A stretch of 64,000 nucleotides of DNA from an uncultured Dehalococcoidia bacterium (GTDB lineage Bacteria > Chloroflexota > Dehalococcoidia > Lucifugimonadales > UBA3495). Position 1 is the first letter of the stretch. Each line of letters begins with the position of its first letter. Under the pieces are notes generated by a model. It did not search any database. It was not told the DNA's origin and was given only the letters and a program-made list of their open reading frames with translations. Below, piece by piece: positions 37,343-44,930 of this stretch. The stretch is taken from the NCBI GenBank assembly GCA_951813535.1, contig OX638345.1, positions 3,092,608 to 3,156,607 of the forward strand, in the 5' to 3' direction. The translations under genes and the position numbers were made by a program.

Positions 37343-37897
37343 CTACCGGTGGCGGCGAAACAGCCGCCAGACCGGTACGCTGAAGCCGGGAAGAAGGTCG
37401 TCGCCGTCCAGCACGTCATCCTCACCCAGAACTTCGGGTTCTTGTCCGGGACGGTACCTGGTTACAGTTGTCGCTTCGGGGTCGCCGTACCAGACTTCCT
37501 GGCTCCCGAAATCCAGCCACATCTGCGCCCGTTCCGCGACCATGCGAGGTGTATCGCTGGGTGACTTAATCTCCACGGCCAGGTCTGGGACCAGCCGGCG
37601 GTAGCCAGCGGAAAAGCCCTCGATGCGGCCAGGCGCTATCCAGGCTACGTCAGGAGCTCGAACGGTATCCGGTCCAGATTCTAGCTGGAACCCAGCGTTA
37701 TCCCTCACGAATCCATGGTCATTTGCGTCAGCATACCAAACCAGGGCGGCGGCAAACCTGCCCGATACGTCGCCGTGCCCATCTCCAGGTGGCGGCATCT
37801 TTTCGGTCAATGCTCCTCTCACCAGCTCATACCGATACCCGTCGTCTGGCATCCGCAGCAACTCGTCCGCAGTGATCAATTTCGGGGTAGTTGTCAT
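37343..37897 (-). CDS. Uma2 family endonuclease (DUF820)
   Basis: A 184-residue PD-(D/E)xK-fold protein of the Uma2 family. The start TADELLRMPDDGYRYELVRGALTEKMPP is diagnostic; nuclease-core residues appear as VRAPDVAWI (Asp), DLAVEIKSPSD (E-x-K) and the downstream WLDFGSQEVWYGDPEATTVTRYRPG. Uma2 proteins are abundant in Cyanobacteria and Chloroflexota and may come from mobile elements; their biological role is not settled. The ATG at 37897 begins the conserved region. Transcribed from the extended -10 at 37933-37941, likely with the hydrolase gene downstream. Confidence 0.92.
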   Translation of the reverse strand: MTTTPKLITADELLRMPDDGYRYELVRGALTEKMPPPGDGHGDVSGRFAAALVWYADANDHGFVRDNAGFQLESGPDTVRAPDVAWIAPGRIEGFSAGYRRLVPDLAVEIKSPSDTPRMVAERAQMWLDFGSQEVWYGDPEATTVTRYRPGQEPEVLGEDDVLDGDDLLPGFSVPVWRLFRRHR

Positions 37898-37932
37898 GTC
37901 GCACTGGCCCGTCCGATATGCCTGTTTTCCGC

Positions 37933-37941
37933 ATTCTAGCA
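37933..37941 (-). promoter_or_regulatory. Extended -10 promoter for the Uma2 gene
   Basis: TGCTAGAAT on the minus strand, 36 bp upstream of the start at 37897. It is the same nonamer as before threonine aldolase. Confidence 0.55.
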
Positions 37942-37948
37942 CGCAAGA

Positions 37949-37974
37949 CCCCTCCGCCCGATCGGACGGAGGGG
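37949..37974 (-). terminator. Hairpin after the BNR-repeat gene
   Basis: CCCCTCCG and CGGAGGGG form a perfect 8-bp GC stem with a 10-nt loop, 29 bp beyond the stop of the BNR gene on the minus strand, followed by TCTTGCGT. It separates that gene from the Uma2 promoter. Confidence 0.6.
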
Positions 37975-38002
37975 CCGCGTTGGCAGGCATTTGGAGTGAA
38001 AT

Positions 38003-38989
38003 CTACTCGTTCGGCGTCAGCGCCAGAGAGCGGATTTCGCCGAACTCCTTCTGCAACTTGTCCCAGGTGTCCCCGCCGTCGCTGCTGACGTACACGTAAC
38101 CGTATATGCTGGCGGCCACCATCACGTCAGACACTCGGGGGTTGGCGGCGAACCAGTACACCACGGAGTTGGGAGTGGCCGACAACTGCGGAGCGTCCCA
38201 GGAGGCGCCGGCGTCGCGCGTACGGCGGATGGCCCCCGTCACGCCGGGAATCGTGTCGCCGTTGCCCACGAACATGGTGCTGGGGTTGTCGGGTTTGATC
38301 ACCATGCCACGGCAGTAGGAACGGGTGTCCTCGGCGTGGAAGCGCGGGAACTCGTGCAGTTCCCAGCTCTCGCCCTCGTCATTGCTGGTGGAAATGCCGA
38401 AGGGAGTGGTGCAGTAGATGGCGGATTCAGGTCCAGGCTTGAGCGCCATGCCGTGAATGTCGCCGTGGAACGGATCGGGACCCAGGTCGGGCAGGCGCGT
38501 CCAGTTGTCGCCGCCGTCCAGGCTGCGATACACACCGTCCACCTCGATGCCGGCCCACACCGTGCGCGTGTCCCGCGGGTCCACGATGATGTTGGTGGTG
38601 CGGGGGATCCCGATGGGGCAGGGCATCCGGACGCCCAGATCAAGCGATTCCCAACTCTTGCCACCATCCCGGGAGCGGAAGGCGTTGGGCCGGGTGCCGA
38701 CAAAGACGGTGTCCGAGTCATCGGGGTCTACGCCCACGGACCAGATCTGCAGGTCGTCCATGGGGGACTCGATGTACTCCCAGGTGAAACCGTTGTCGTC
38801 GGACCGGTACAGACCGTTGTCAGTGCCGGCGTAGATGCGATGCCGATTGTTGGGATCTACGGCCAGCGCGCGGATGTTGCATTCGGTGGGCAGCGGGTTG
38901 CGGATGCGGTTCCAGGATTCGCCGCCGTCGGGGCTGACCGACAGGCCGCCGCCCACGGTTCCGACGCTGATGGTGTAATTTCCGGCCAT
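38003..38989 (-). CDS. BNR/sialidase-like beta-propeller protein
   Basis: A 328-residue beta-propeller built of BNR/Asp-box repeats. Asp boxes (S-x-D-x-G-x-S/T-W) recur as SPDGGESW, SDDNGFTW, SRDGGKSW, SLDGGDNW, SNDEGESW, TRDAGASW and SSDGGDTW, about every 45 residues, giving roughly seven blades. The protein resembles the WD40/YVTN/BNR and photosystem II stability-factor-like group, which is expanded in marine Chloroflexota. No signal peptide is seen, so it is probably cytoplasmic; the function is unknown. The ATG at 38989 follows AGGAGG and starts the propeller directly. Confidence 0.85.
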   Translation of the reverse strand: MAGNYTISVGTVGGGLSVSPDGGESWNRIRNPLPTECNIRALAVDPNNRHRIYAGTDNGLYRSDDNGFTWEYIESPMDDLQIWSVGVDPDDSDTVFVGTRPNAFRSRDGGKSWESLDLGVRMPCPIGIPRTTNIIVDPRDTRTVWAGIEVDGVYRSLDGGDNWTRLPDLGPDPFHGDIHGMALKPGPESAIYCTTPFGISTSNDEGESWELHEFPRFHAEDTRSYCRGMVIKPDNPSTMFVGNGDTIPGVTGAIRRTRDAGASWDAPQLSATPNSVVYWFAANPRVSDVMVAASIYGYVYVSSDGGDTWDKLQKEFGEIRSLALTPNE

Positions 38990-39059
38990 GATAACCTCCT
39001 CAACTGCGCTAAAAGCGTAACGTGGGATGCCAGACGCGCGGCAATGCGCCGCTGCCCGA

Positions 39060-39068
39060 ATAATAGCA
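39060..39068 (-). promoter_or_regulatory. Extended -10 promoter for the BNR-repeat gene
   Basis: TGCTATTAT on the minus strand, 71 bp upstream of the start at 38989. Confidence 0.5.
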
Positions 39069-39177
39069 CACCCTTGGGCCGGGTCTGCCAACCGCCCCGC
39101 GACGCCAAACGGCGTGGCTGCGTCCTCACAGACCGCGCCGGAACCGACGCCGGCAGCGCTCTCGTCAGCGCCGGCGA

Positions 39178-40101
39178 TCAGAAGTTGGGCCGGTCGTTGC
39201 TGCCGGGCAGGTCGTAGTCGGGACGATCAATCGATCCGAAGTTTGGCCGCACGTTCATCTCACGCAGCCGGCGGACTCGTTCCTCGACGGGCGGATGGGT
39301 CGAGAAGAGGCGAGCCATCGAGCGGCCGCTGAGTGGGTTGACAATGAATAGATGGGAAGCGGCTTCATTGACTTTCATGGGTCGGATCTCGCTGCCCATT
39401 TCCAGCTTTTCCAGGGCGCGGGCCAACGCCTCCGGGTTGCCGCAGTTGTGGGCGCCGGTCTGGTCGGCCTGGAACTCGCGGGCCCGCGAAATGGCCATGC
39501 GGATGATGGTCGCGGCGATGGGCATGATTATGGCAATGATGAGCAGGGTGACGAAGTTGCCTCCGCCGCCCTCGTCGTCGTCGCTGTGGCCGCCGAAGCT
39601 GCTGAAGATCGCCGCGAACTGCGCCATGAAGGCCAGCATCGTGATCGCACCGGCAATGGTGGCGACAATCGTCATGATCAGGGTGTCGCGGTTGCCCACG
39701 TGCGCCATCTCGTGCGCCATTACGCCGGCCAGTTCCTCCCGGGTCAGGATGTGGCGGATACCGGTGGTCACGGCGACGGTCGCGTTCTGGGGATTGCGCC
39801 CGGTGGCGAAGGCGTTGGGAGACGGCTCGTCGATCTCGTACACCTTGGGCATCGGCATGTTGGCCAGGCGCGCCTGCTCGGCCACCAGTTGGTACAGTCG
39901 AGGGTCATCATCGGCGGTGATCGGCCGGGCGTGGGCCATGCTGAGCGCGATCTTGTCGCTGAACCAGTACGCGCCGAAGTTCAAGGCCAACGCGAACACG
40001 AGCGCGATTACCAGGCCAGCCTGCCCACCCACCGCGCCGCCGATGAGCAGCAACAGTCCAGTGAGAACCATGAGGAGGAAGAACGTCTTTATATGGTTCA
40101 T
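39178..40101 (-). CDS. htpX: Zinc metalloprotease HtpX homologue
   Basis: A 307-residue membrane metalloprotease (M48B) that degrades misfolded membrane proteins. Two N-terminal membrane helices (about 7-22 and 28-47) precede the PSPNAFATGRNPQNATVAVTTGI segment. The zinc motif HEMAH is at 130-134 in GVMAHEMAHVGNRD, the third ligand is the Glu of REFQADQ, and two further helices lie between (about 140-165 and 183-203). The C-terminal THPPVEERVRRL is conserved. A short Gly/Asp loop (DDDEGGGG) sits between helices 3 and 4. Transcribed from the extended -10 at 40146-40154. Confidence 0.95.
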   Translation of the reverse strand: MNHIKTFFLLMVLTGLLLLIGGAVGGQAGLVIALVFALALNFGAYWFSDKIALSMAHARPITADDDPRLYQLVAEQARLANMPMPKVYEIDEPSPNAFATGRNPQNATVAVTTGIRHILTREELAGVMAHEMAHVGNRDTLIMTIVATIAGAITMLAFMAQFAAIFSSFGGHSDDDEGGGGNFVTLLIIAIIMPIAATIIRMAISRAREFQADQTGAHNCGNPEALARALEKLEMGSEIRPMKVNEAASHLFIVNPLSGRSMARLFSTHPPVEERVRRLREMNVRPNFGSIDRPDYDLPGSNDRPNF

Positions 40102-40145
40102 TGCCTTCTCTCCAGCGGGTGAACGTGACCGGTCATTACAATTTC

Positions 40146-40154
40146 ATTCTATCA
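40146..40154 (-). promoter_or_regulatory. Extended -10 promoter for htpX
   Basis: TGATAGAAT on the minus strand, 45 bp upstream of the htpX start. Confidence 0.5.
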
Positions 40155-40222
40155 TCGGGCAGGTGGCGCACGGACCAGCGGACAGTACCAATCGATACAA
40201 TGGCTTCGGATCAGAGACCGAC

Positions 40223-40516
40223 ATGCGGATTGTCACCAGGAGAACGTTGCGCGAGTTTTGGCAACGGCACCCTGACGCCAGGCAGCCGTTGCTTGACTGG
40301 TACAAAGTGGTCGAACGTGCAGATTGGGAAGCGCCACGCCGAGTTCGGGAAAGGTATCCCAACGCCAGCATCATCGCCGGGAACCGGGTGGTATTCAATA
40401 TCAAAGGCAACACGTATCGGCTGGTGGTTAAGGTAAACTACGCTTACCGAATGGTATACATCCGGTTTATCGGCACGCACGCTGAGTACAACGCTATTGA
40501 CGCTGGAGAGGTGTAA
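40223..40516 (+). CDS. higB: Type II toxin-antitoxin mRNA interferase toxin
   Basis: A 97-residue HigB toxin of the RelE-like fold, which cleaves mRNA on the ribosome. The C-terminal half is highly typical: NRVVFNIKGNTYRLVVKVNYAYRMVYIRF, then the IGTHAEYNAI motif that ends HigB proteins. The N-terminus has REFWQRHPDARQPLLDWYKVV as in the family. The toxin gene precedes the antitoxin, the usual higBA order, with a 2-bp gap. A TACAAT at 40196-40201 may be the -10 box. Intact by sequence. Confidence 0.94.
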   Translation: MRIVTRRTLREFWQRHPDARQPLLDWYKVVERADWEAPRRVRERYPNASIIAGNRVVFNIKGNTYRLVVKVNYAYRMVYIRFIGTHAEYNAIDAGEV

Positions 40517-40518
40517 GC

Positions 40519-40908
40519 ATGTCAGAAATCAACCAAGTCCAGAATGAAGCGGAATACGATGCGGCGCTGGCGCGGATTTCCGAATTGTTGGATGCAGAGC
40601 TGAATACCGCAGAAGGAGAGGAACTCGACCGGATATCCACGCTGGTAGAGATCTACGAAGCGGAACACTACCCGATAGAAGACCCGGACCCCAGTTCAAT
40701 GATCGAATTTCTGATTGACCAAGCGATGGTGTCTCGAGAACACATGGAGGCGATGGTCGGGGGAAGCGACAACCTGGACGCGATGATGACGGGCCGAACG
40801 GCGATCACTGCGGAAGTCGCTCAACTGATGCATGAACGCTCAGGCATCCCAATCAAATTCTTCCTCAAAACCCCGACGGAGCCGGCGTCCGCCGCAGCCT
40901 CGGATTGA
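40519..40908 (+). CDS. higA: HigA-type antitoxin
   Basis: A 129-residue antitoxin partner to higB. The helical N-terminal part (AEYDAALARISELLDAE ... ELDRISTLVEIYEAEHYPIEDPDP) is the characteristic HigA lead-in, and the following residues 57-115 form a divergent helix-turn-helix (SMIEFLIDQAMVSREHMEAMVGG ... GRTAITAEVAQLMHERSGIPIKFFL). It would neutralise HigB and repress the operon promoter. Its stop is followed by a strong terminator, so higBA is a closed two-gene unit. Confidence 0.93.
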   Translation: MSEINQVQNEAEYDAALARISELLDAELNTAEGEELDRISTLVEIYEAEHYPIEDPDPSSMIEFLIDQAMVSREHMEAMVGGSDNLDAMMTGRTAITAEVAQLMHERSGIPIKFFLKTPTEPASAAASD

Positions 40909-40926
40909 AACACCCTGGCAATCGCT

Positions 40927-40965
40927 AAACGGCTGCCGCCCTTGAAAATAGCGCGGCAGCCGTTT
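40927..40965 (+). terminator. Terminator of higBA
   Basis: A perfect 13-bp stem, AAACGGCTGCCGC with GCGGCAGCCGTTT, and a 13-nt loop. The A and T ends of the stem are typical of rho-independent terminators, and it lies 18 bp past the higA stop. Confidence 0.8.
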
Positions 40966-41087
40966 CCATGTTTGCCGCGTAAATTGCTATTGGAGTGGCG
41001 CATATCGCTAAACGTGACGCTGTCAGCTTGCGAAACGTATTTCGTTAGCTCAATAATGCCCGTGCCATGATGGATGGGGGACATCGT

Positions 41088-41966
41088 ATGCAGAGTATCA
41101 AATCGCCGTGGGCTTCCACATTTGACCAGTTCGCCGGCTCAATTCAGGAGTCGGCAATCATCGCTGCGCCATTCATTCGCCGCCGCCCGTTGGAACGGTT
41201 GGAACGCAAACTGCAATCGCGTCAATCCGTTCGAATCGACCTGCTAACGAGCTTGGCAAGCCGCAGCCTCGCCGAAGGGTTGGTGGACTGCGAAGCATTG
41301 CTGTGGCTCTGTAAGCATGTGCCAGGAACGTCGATCCGCCACCTCCTGCACCTACACGCCAAGGCCTACGTTGCCGACAAGCACACGGCGATCGTCACGT
41401 CGGCGAACCTGACCGATAGCGGGTTGGTTCGAAACTTTGAACTGGGCGTGAAGATTACTGGGGTCTGTGCGGTCCATGAAATAGCCGATGATCTCACAGA
41501 ATACGGGGGCATGGGCGTCGCGGTTTCCAATTCTCAATTGCCGGAGTTGAACGGGTTGGCGCAGGAGGCGCAGGAGATAAAGGCGCGGGTCGACAGCACC
41601 AACCGCTCTGGTACAACCTCCCAATATGATGACGCCCTGAATGGGATCAACGAAAAATTGATTGGCTTGCGTGTGGCCGCTCCCGAGTTTGCGACTGACC
41701 CTAAGGAGTCGATAACGGGTCAATTCGCAGATGCAGTGCAGTTTGTATTGCGGAGGCACGGACCGCTGCCTACCAATGAAATAAATCCCCTGGTGCGCAA
41801 TCTCAAGCCAGAACTCTGTGACGACGAGGTAGACCGGGTGATCCATGGACAATCCTTCGGCAAACGTTGGAAGCACGACATACGCAACGCCCAGCAGCAG
41901 TTGAAGCGGCAGGGCCTCATAGTCCTCGAAAACCGCAGGTGGCGATTGGTCTCAGACCAGGAGTGA
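41088..41966 (+). CDS. Phospholipase D-like nuclease with C-terminal winged-helix domain
   Basis: A 292-residue protein with one HKD motif: the sequence HAKAYVADKHTAIVTSANLT has His and Lys in the spacing HxK-x4-D, followed by the serine/asparagine strand, so it belongs to the PLD/Nuc family whose members dimerise to make a two-HKD site. Residues about 205-292 look like a winged helix of the Mrr N-terminal or HARE type (GQFADAVQFVLRRHGPLPTNEI ... RNAQQQLKRQGLIVLENRRWRLV). PLD plus winged helix recalls restriction or DNA-repair nucleases. I start at the ATG with GGGGG 7 nt upstream. It lies in a small accessory island between higBA and the mutase gene. Confidence 0.75.
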   Translation: MQSIKSPWASTFDQFAGSIQESAIIAAPFIRRRPLERLERKLQSRQSVRIDLLTSLASRSLAEGLVDCEALLWLCKHVPGTSIRHLLHLHAKAYVADKHTAIVTSANLTDSGLVRNFELGVKITGVCAVHEIADDLTEYGGMGVAVSNSQLPELNGLAQEAQEIKARVDSTNRSGTTSQYDDALNGINEKLIGLRVAAPEFATDPKESITGQFADAVQFVLRRHGPLPTNEINPLVRNLKPELCDDEVDRVIHGQSFGKRWKHDIRNAQQQLKRQGLIVLENRRWRLVSDQE

Positions 41967-41968
41967 GC

Positions 41969-42370
41969 ATGACACAGCGAGACGTTACATGGGCGTTGGT
42001 AGATATGATCAGTTACGATTATTTGTGCCCTCCGAGCGACAACGAAGACGTGGTATTTGGTTTCACCCACAGCCGGGAAATCAACGAGATTTGCGCCGAC
42101 ATGATGCCCCCGCATACGGTCACTCCGATCACGAAAGCAGAGTTGGAGAGAGCGCTTGTTGACTACATCGGGCGACGGGGCATTGGCGAGGAGGATGAAG
42201 CCACCATTCGCAGGTGGATGGCAAACATGCCGGACAACATCGCTATCATCGAACGCGAACCGTTTCCGTTGGATGACCGACCCCCGGCGCCGCACCCATG
42301 TTGCCGCGCTTCTCTCGCTGTCTCAGACGCCGACAACCGCGCATCCCGATGGATAACGTGTGATCTATGA
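41969..42370 (+). CDS. Hypothetical protein paired with the PLD-like nuclease
   Basis: A 133-residue protein of unknown function. The first part (RDVTWALVDMISYDYLCPPSDNEDVVFGFTHSREI) and a helical middle with a Glu/Asp-rich stretch (GRRGIGEEDEATIRRWMANM) do not match a family I know. It begins 2 bp after the nuclease stop with AGGAG in place, so it is co-translated with it. Its end overlaps the mutase ATG by 4 bp, although the last 25 residues are Arg/Ser/Cys-rich and may be non-native. Possible partner or inhibitor of the nuclease; this is inference. Confidence 0.55.
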   Translation: MTQRDVTWALVDMISYDYLCPPSDNEDVVFGFTHSREINEICADMMPPHTVTPITKAELERALVDYIGRRGIGEEDEATIRRWMANMPDNIAIIEREPFPLDDRPPAPHPCCRASLAVSDADNRASRWITCDL

Positions 42371-43998
42371 GTTCCACCAGCAACGAGAACCCCCGCACCC
42401 TCTCCGGCCTCCCCATCGAACCGCTCTACACGCCGGCCGGCCTGGATACCAGCGGCTTCGACCCAGCGACGGACCTCGGCATCCCCGGCGAGTTCCCCTT
42501 CACCCGGGGCGCCTACCCCACCATGTACCGCGGCCGCCTGTGGACGCGTCGGCAAATCGCCGGCTTCGGTACGGCGCGGGCCACCAACGAGCGCTACCGC
42601 TTCCTGCTCGCCCACGGCCAGACCGGCCTGAGCACCGACTTCGATCACCCCACGCTCACCGGCTACGACTCCGACCACGAACTGGCCGAGGGTGAGGTCG
42701 GCCGCCTGGGCGTCGCCATCGACACCGCCGCCGATATGGGCGAGCTTTTCGACGGCATCCCTCTGGACCAGGCCAGCGTGTCGCTGACCATCAACCATCC
42801 CGCCATCGTGCTGCTTGCCATGTTCCTGCACAACGCGGAGCGTCGGGGCACGCCTTGGTCGGCGCTACGCGGCACCGTGCAGAACGACTCGTTGAAGGAA
42901 TTCCACGGCCAGAAAACCTTCGCCCTGCCGCCGGCCCCTGCCCTACGACTCACCACCGACGTGGTCGAGTTCTGCACGAAGCACGTCCCCAACTGGTACA
43001 CCATATCCATCAGCGGATACCACACGCGGGAGGCCGGCTCCGACGCGGTGCAGGAGTTGGCGTTCACCGTGGCCCAGGGGATGGCCTACGTGGAGTCTGC
43101 GATGCGGCGGGGACTGGCGGTGGACGAGTTCGCGTCGCGACTGTCCCACTTCTTCGGAGTGCACAACGACTTCTTCGAGGAGATCGCAAAGTTCCGCGCC
43201 GCCCGCCGCATGTGGGCGCGACTGATGCGAGACCGGTACGGCGCCAAACGCCCGGAGTCCATGCGCATGCGGTTCCACACCCAGACCCTCGGATCCACGT
43301 TGGTGCGCCAGGACCCGCTGAACAACATCCTTCGTGGCGGGCTCCAGGCGCTGGCCGCCGTCCTCGGCGGTACACAGTCGCTCCACGTCAGCGGCTACGA
43401 CGAGGCCTACGACATCCCGTCCGAGGAGGCCATGCGCATCTCCCTGGCCACGCAGATGATCCTGGCCGACGAGTCGGGTGTCGCCGCCACGCCGGACCCC
43501 CTGGGAGGATCGGCCTACCTGGAGGCCCTGACCAACCAGCTGGAAGAGGCCGCCATGGCCTACATCGAGCGCATCGATGGCATGGGCAACGGCAGTATGC
43601 TCGACGGTATGCTGGAGGCCATCGGCAGCGGCTACATCGAGAGCGAAATCGCCCAGGCGTCGTATCGTTACCAGCAGCGCGTGGAGTCGGGCGACTACAC
43701 GATAGTCGGCGTCAACGACGAGTACAGCGGGGACGCCTCCAACGCCGGCTCCCTGGAACTGTTCGAGTTCGATTACGCGGAAGAAGAGCGCCAGATCGAG
43801 CGCCTCACGACCGTACGCCAGGCACGCAGCGAATCCGATGCCGCGGCCAGCCTCCGCGACATCGTGAAAACGGCCCAAGCCGACGGCAACCTCATGCCCC
43901 CAATCCTCACCGCCGTGGCCGCCGGCGTCACCGAGGGAGAGATCATGGGCACCCTGCGCAACGAATGGGGCGAGTACGTGGACCCGGGAGTGTTTTAG
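42367..43998 (+). CDS. Methylmalonyl-CoA mutase large (catalytic) subunit
   Basis: A 543-residue B12-dependent mutase catalytic subunit without the B12-binding domain; that domain is encoded at 44484. The (beta/alpha)8 barrel motifs include EFPFTRGAYPTMYRGRLWTRRQIAGF, the ATPRTNERYRFLL-type ATNERYRFLLAHGQTGLS, NHPAIVLLAMFLHNAE, ISISGYHTREAGSDAVQELAF and RMRFHTQTLGSTLVRQDP. Such split enzymes convert methylmalonyl-CoA to succinyl-CoA; the 2-hydroxyisobutyryl- and ethylmalonyl-CoA mutases are relatives with the same layout. Its ATG overlaps the stop of the unknown gene at 41969. Length fits the large subunit of two-subunit mutases. Confidence 0.95.
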   Translation: MSSTSNENPRTLSGLPIEPLYTPAGLDTSGFDPATDLGIPGEFPFTRGAYPTMYRGRLWTRRQIAGFGTARATNERYRFLLAHGQTGLSTDFDHPTLTGYDSDHELAEGEVGRLGVAIDTAADMGELFDGIPLDQASVSLTINHPAIVLLAMFLHNAERRGTPWSALRGTVQNDSLKEFHGQKTFALPPAPALRLTTDVVEFCTKHVPNWYTISISGYHTREAGSDAVQELAFTVAQGMAYVESAMRRGLAVDEFASRLSHFFGVHNDFFEEIAKFRAARRMWARLMRDRYGAKRPESMRMRFHTQTLGSTLVRQDPLNNILRGGLQALAAVLGGTQSLHVSGYDEAYDIPSEEAMRISLATQMILADESGVAATPDPLGGSAYLEALTNQLEEAAMAYIERIDGMGNGSMLDGMLEAIGSGYIESEIAQASYRYQQRVESGDYTIVGVNDEYSGDASNAGSLELFEFDYAEEERQIERLTTVRQARSESDAAASLRDIVKTAQADGNLMPPILTAVAAGVTEGEIMGTLRNEWGEYVDPGVF

Positions 43999-44056
43999 TC
44001 GGCGGGCAGAAATGTGCGGTATATTGGCAGCGAGGATCGTGGCCCGGAGGCAGGAG

Positions 44057-44287
44057 ATGAAGTCGGTAACCACCAACCCACTGGCAGTCTTTACCATCAT
44101 CTTCTGCACTGCTTTCTTCGGCATCAGTTGGGCCGTGCTGGTCGGGCATTGGCTGGGCTTCAGTTCATTTAGCTATGACCAGTACATCATCGGTGAACTG
44201 TTGCCATTGGCCTATGCCGGCGCCGGGTTGTCCATAGGGTTCATGACGGCCATAATCGCCGTCAAGATTAACCGGCCGTCGCGTTGA
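44057..44287 (+). CDS. Small two-helix membrane protein
   Basis: A 76-residue protein with two hydrophobic helices (about 10-33 and 48-68) and short polar ends. GGAGG lies 6 nt before the ATG. It is inserted between the two mutase subunits together with another small membrane protein. No family recognised; the role is unknown. Confidence 0.55.
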   Translation: MKSVTTNPLAVFTIIFCTAFFGISWAVLVGHWLGFSSFSYDQYIIGELLPLAYAGAGLSIGFMTAIIAVKINRPSR

Positions 44288-44291
44288 ACCG

Positions 44292-44480
44292 TTGAAAAAG
44301 TTATTCGCCGACTTGGGCACGATGTGCTTGGGTGTAGCGGCTATCCTGATCGCCGCGGTGATAATCAGCATCGGCACTGACGAAGGTCCCCAGCCAGTGG
44401 TGATAATCGGCTTCGTGATTTTGCTCGTTGTTGGGGTCGTCCTACGCGTGCTGGACGACGGCTCTGCGGATGGCAGGTGA
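44292..44480 (+). CDS. Small two-helix membrane protein
   Basis: A 62-residue protein starting with TTG, with two hydrophobic segments (GTMCLGVAAILIAAVIISI and PVVIIGFVILLVVGVVL) joined by a short acidic loop, and a charged end. It begins 4 bp after the previous small gene and ends 3 bp before the B12-binding subunit, so it is embedded in the operon. Function unknown; being short, it is less certain than its neighbours. Confidence 0.45.
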   Translation: MKKLFADLGTMCLGVAAILIAAVIISIGTDEGPQPVVIIGFVILLVVGVVLRVLDDGSADGR

Positions 44481-44483
44481 ATA

Positions 44484-44930
44484 GTGATTTCGGCTGCTGA
44501 AACTGGGACGGGTCATCCACCCCGAGTCCTCCTCGCCAAGCTCGGCCTCGATGGCCATGACCGCGGCGTCAAGGTCATCGCCCGCGCGCTCCGCGACGCC
44601 GGCATGGAGGTGGTCTACCTGGGGATGCGGGTCACCGCCGACCAGGTCGCCGCGGCGGCGGCGCAGGAGGATGTCGACGTGGTCGGCATCAGCGTCCTGT
44701 CCGGCGCGCACATGCGTCTCATGCCGCGCATGGTGGACGCTCTGGAACGACACGGCCTGCGTGGAGCCGGTGCCGAGGGCGACGTGCTGCTTCTGGTCGG
44801 CGGCACCATACCCGACAGCGACGTCGAGCCGTTGCAGCAGATGGGCGTGGACGGCGTCTTCCCGGTGGGAACTTTCACCGCTCAGATGGTGGATTTCATT
44901 CGTGCGGGTTTGTCTCGGGAAGCGCGATGA
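44484..44930 (+). CDS. Methylmalonyl-CoA mutase small (B12-binding) subunit
   Basis: A 148-residue stand-alone cobalamin-binding domain. The base-off/His-on motif D-x-H-x-x-G appears as LDGHDRG, followed by VIARALRDAGMEVVYLGMRVTADQ, ISVLSGAHMRLMPRMVDAL, and the GG of LLLVGGTIPDSD, all standard for the mutase B12 domain. It partners the large subunit at 42367, although 485 bp and two small genes separate them. The GTG start is 3 bp after the previous stop. The stop overlaps the next gene by 4 bp. Confidence 0.95.
   Translation: MISAAETGTGHPPRVLLAKLGLDGHDRGVKVIARALRDAGMEVVYLGMRVTADQVAAAAAQEDVDVVGISVLSGAHMRLMPRMVDALERHGLRGAGAEGDVLLLVGGTIPDSDVEPLQQMGVDGVFPVGTFTAQMVDFIRAGLSREAR

Noticed and set aside
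40146-40222. A promoter for higBA with full -35 and -10
   Set aside because: Only a TACAAT at 40196 was found, without a -35; too weak to list as its own feature.
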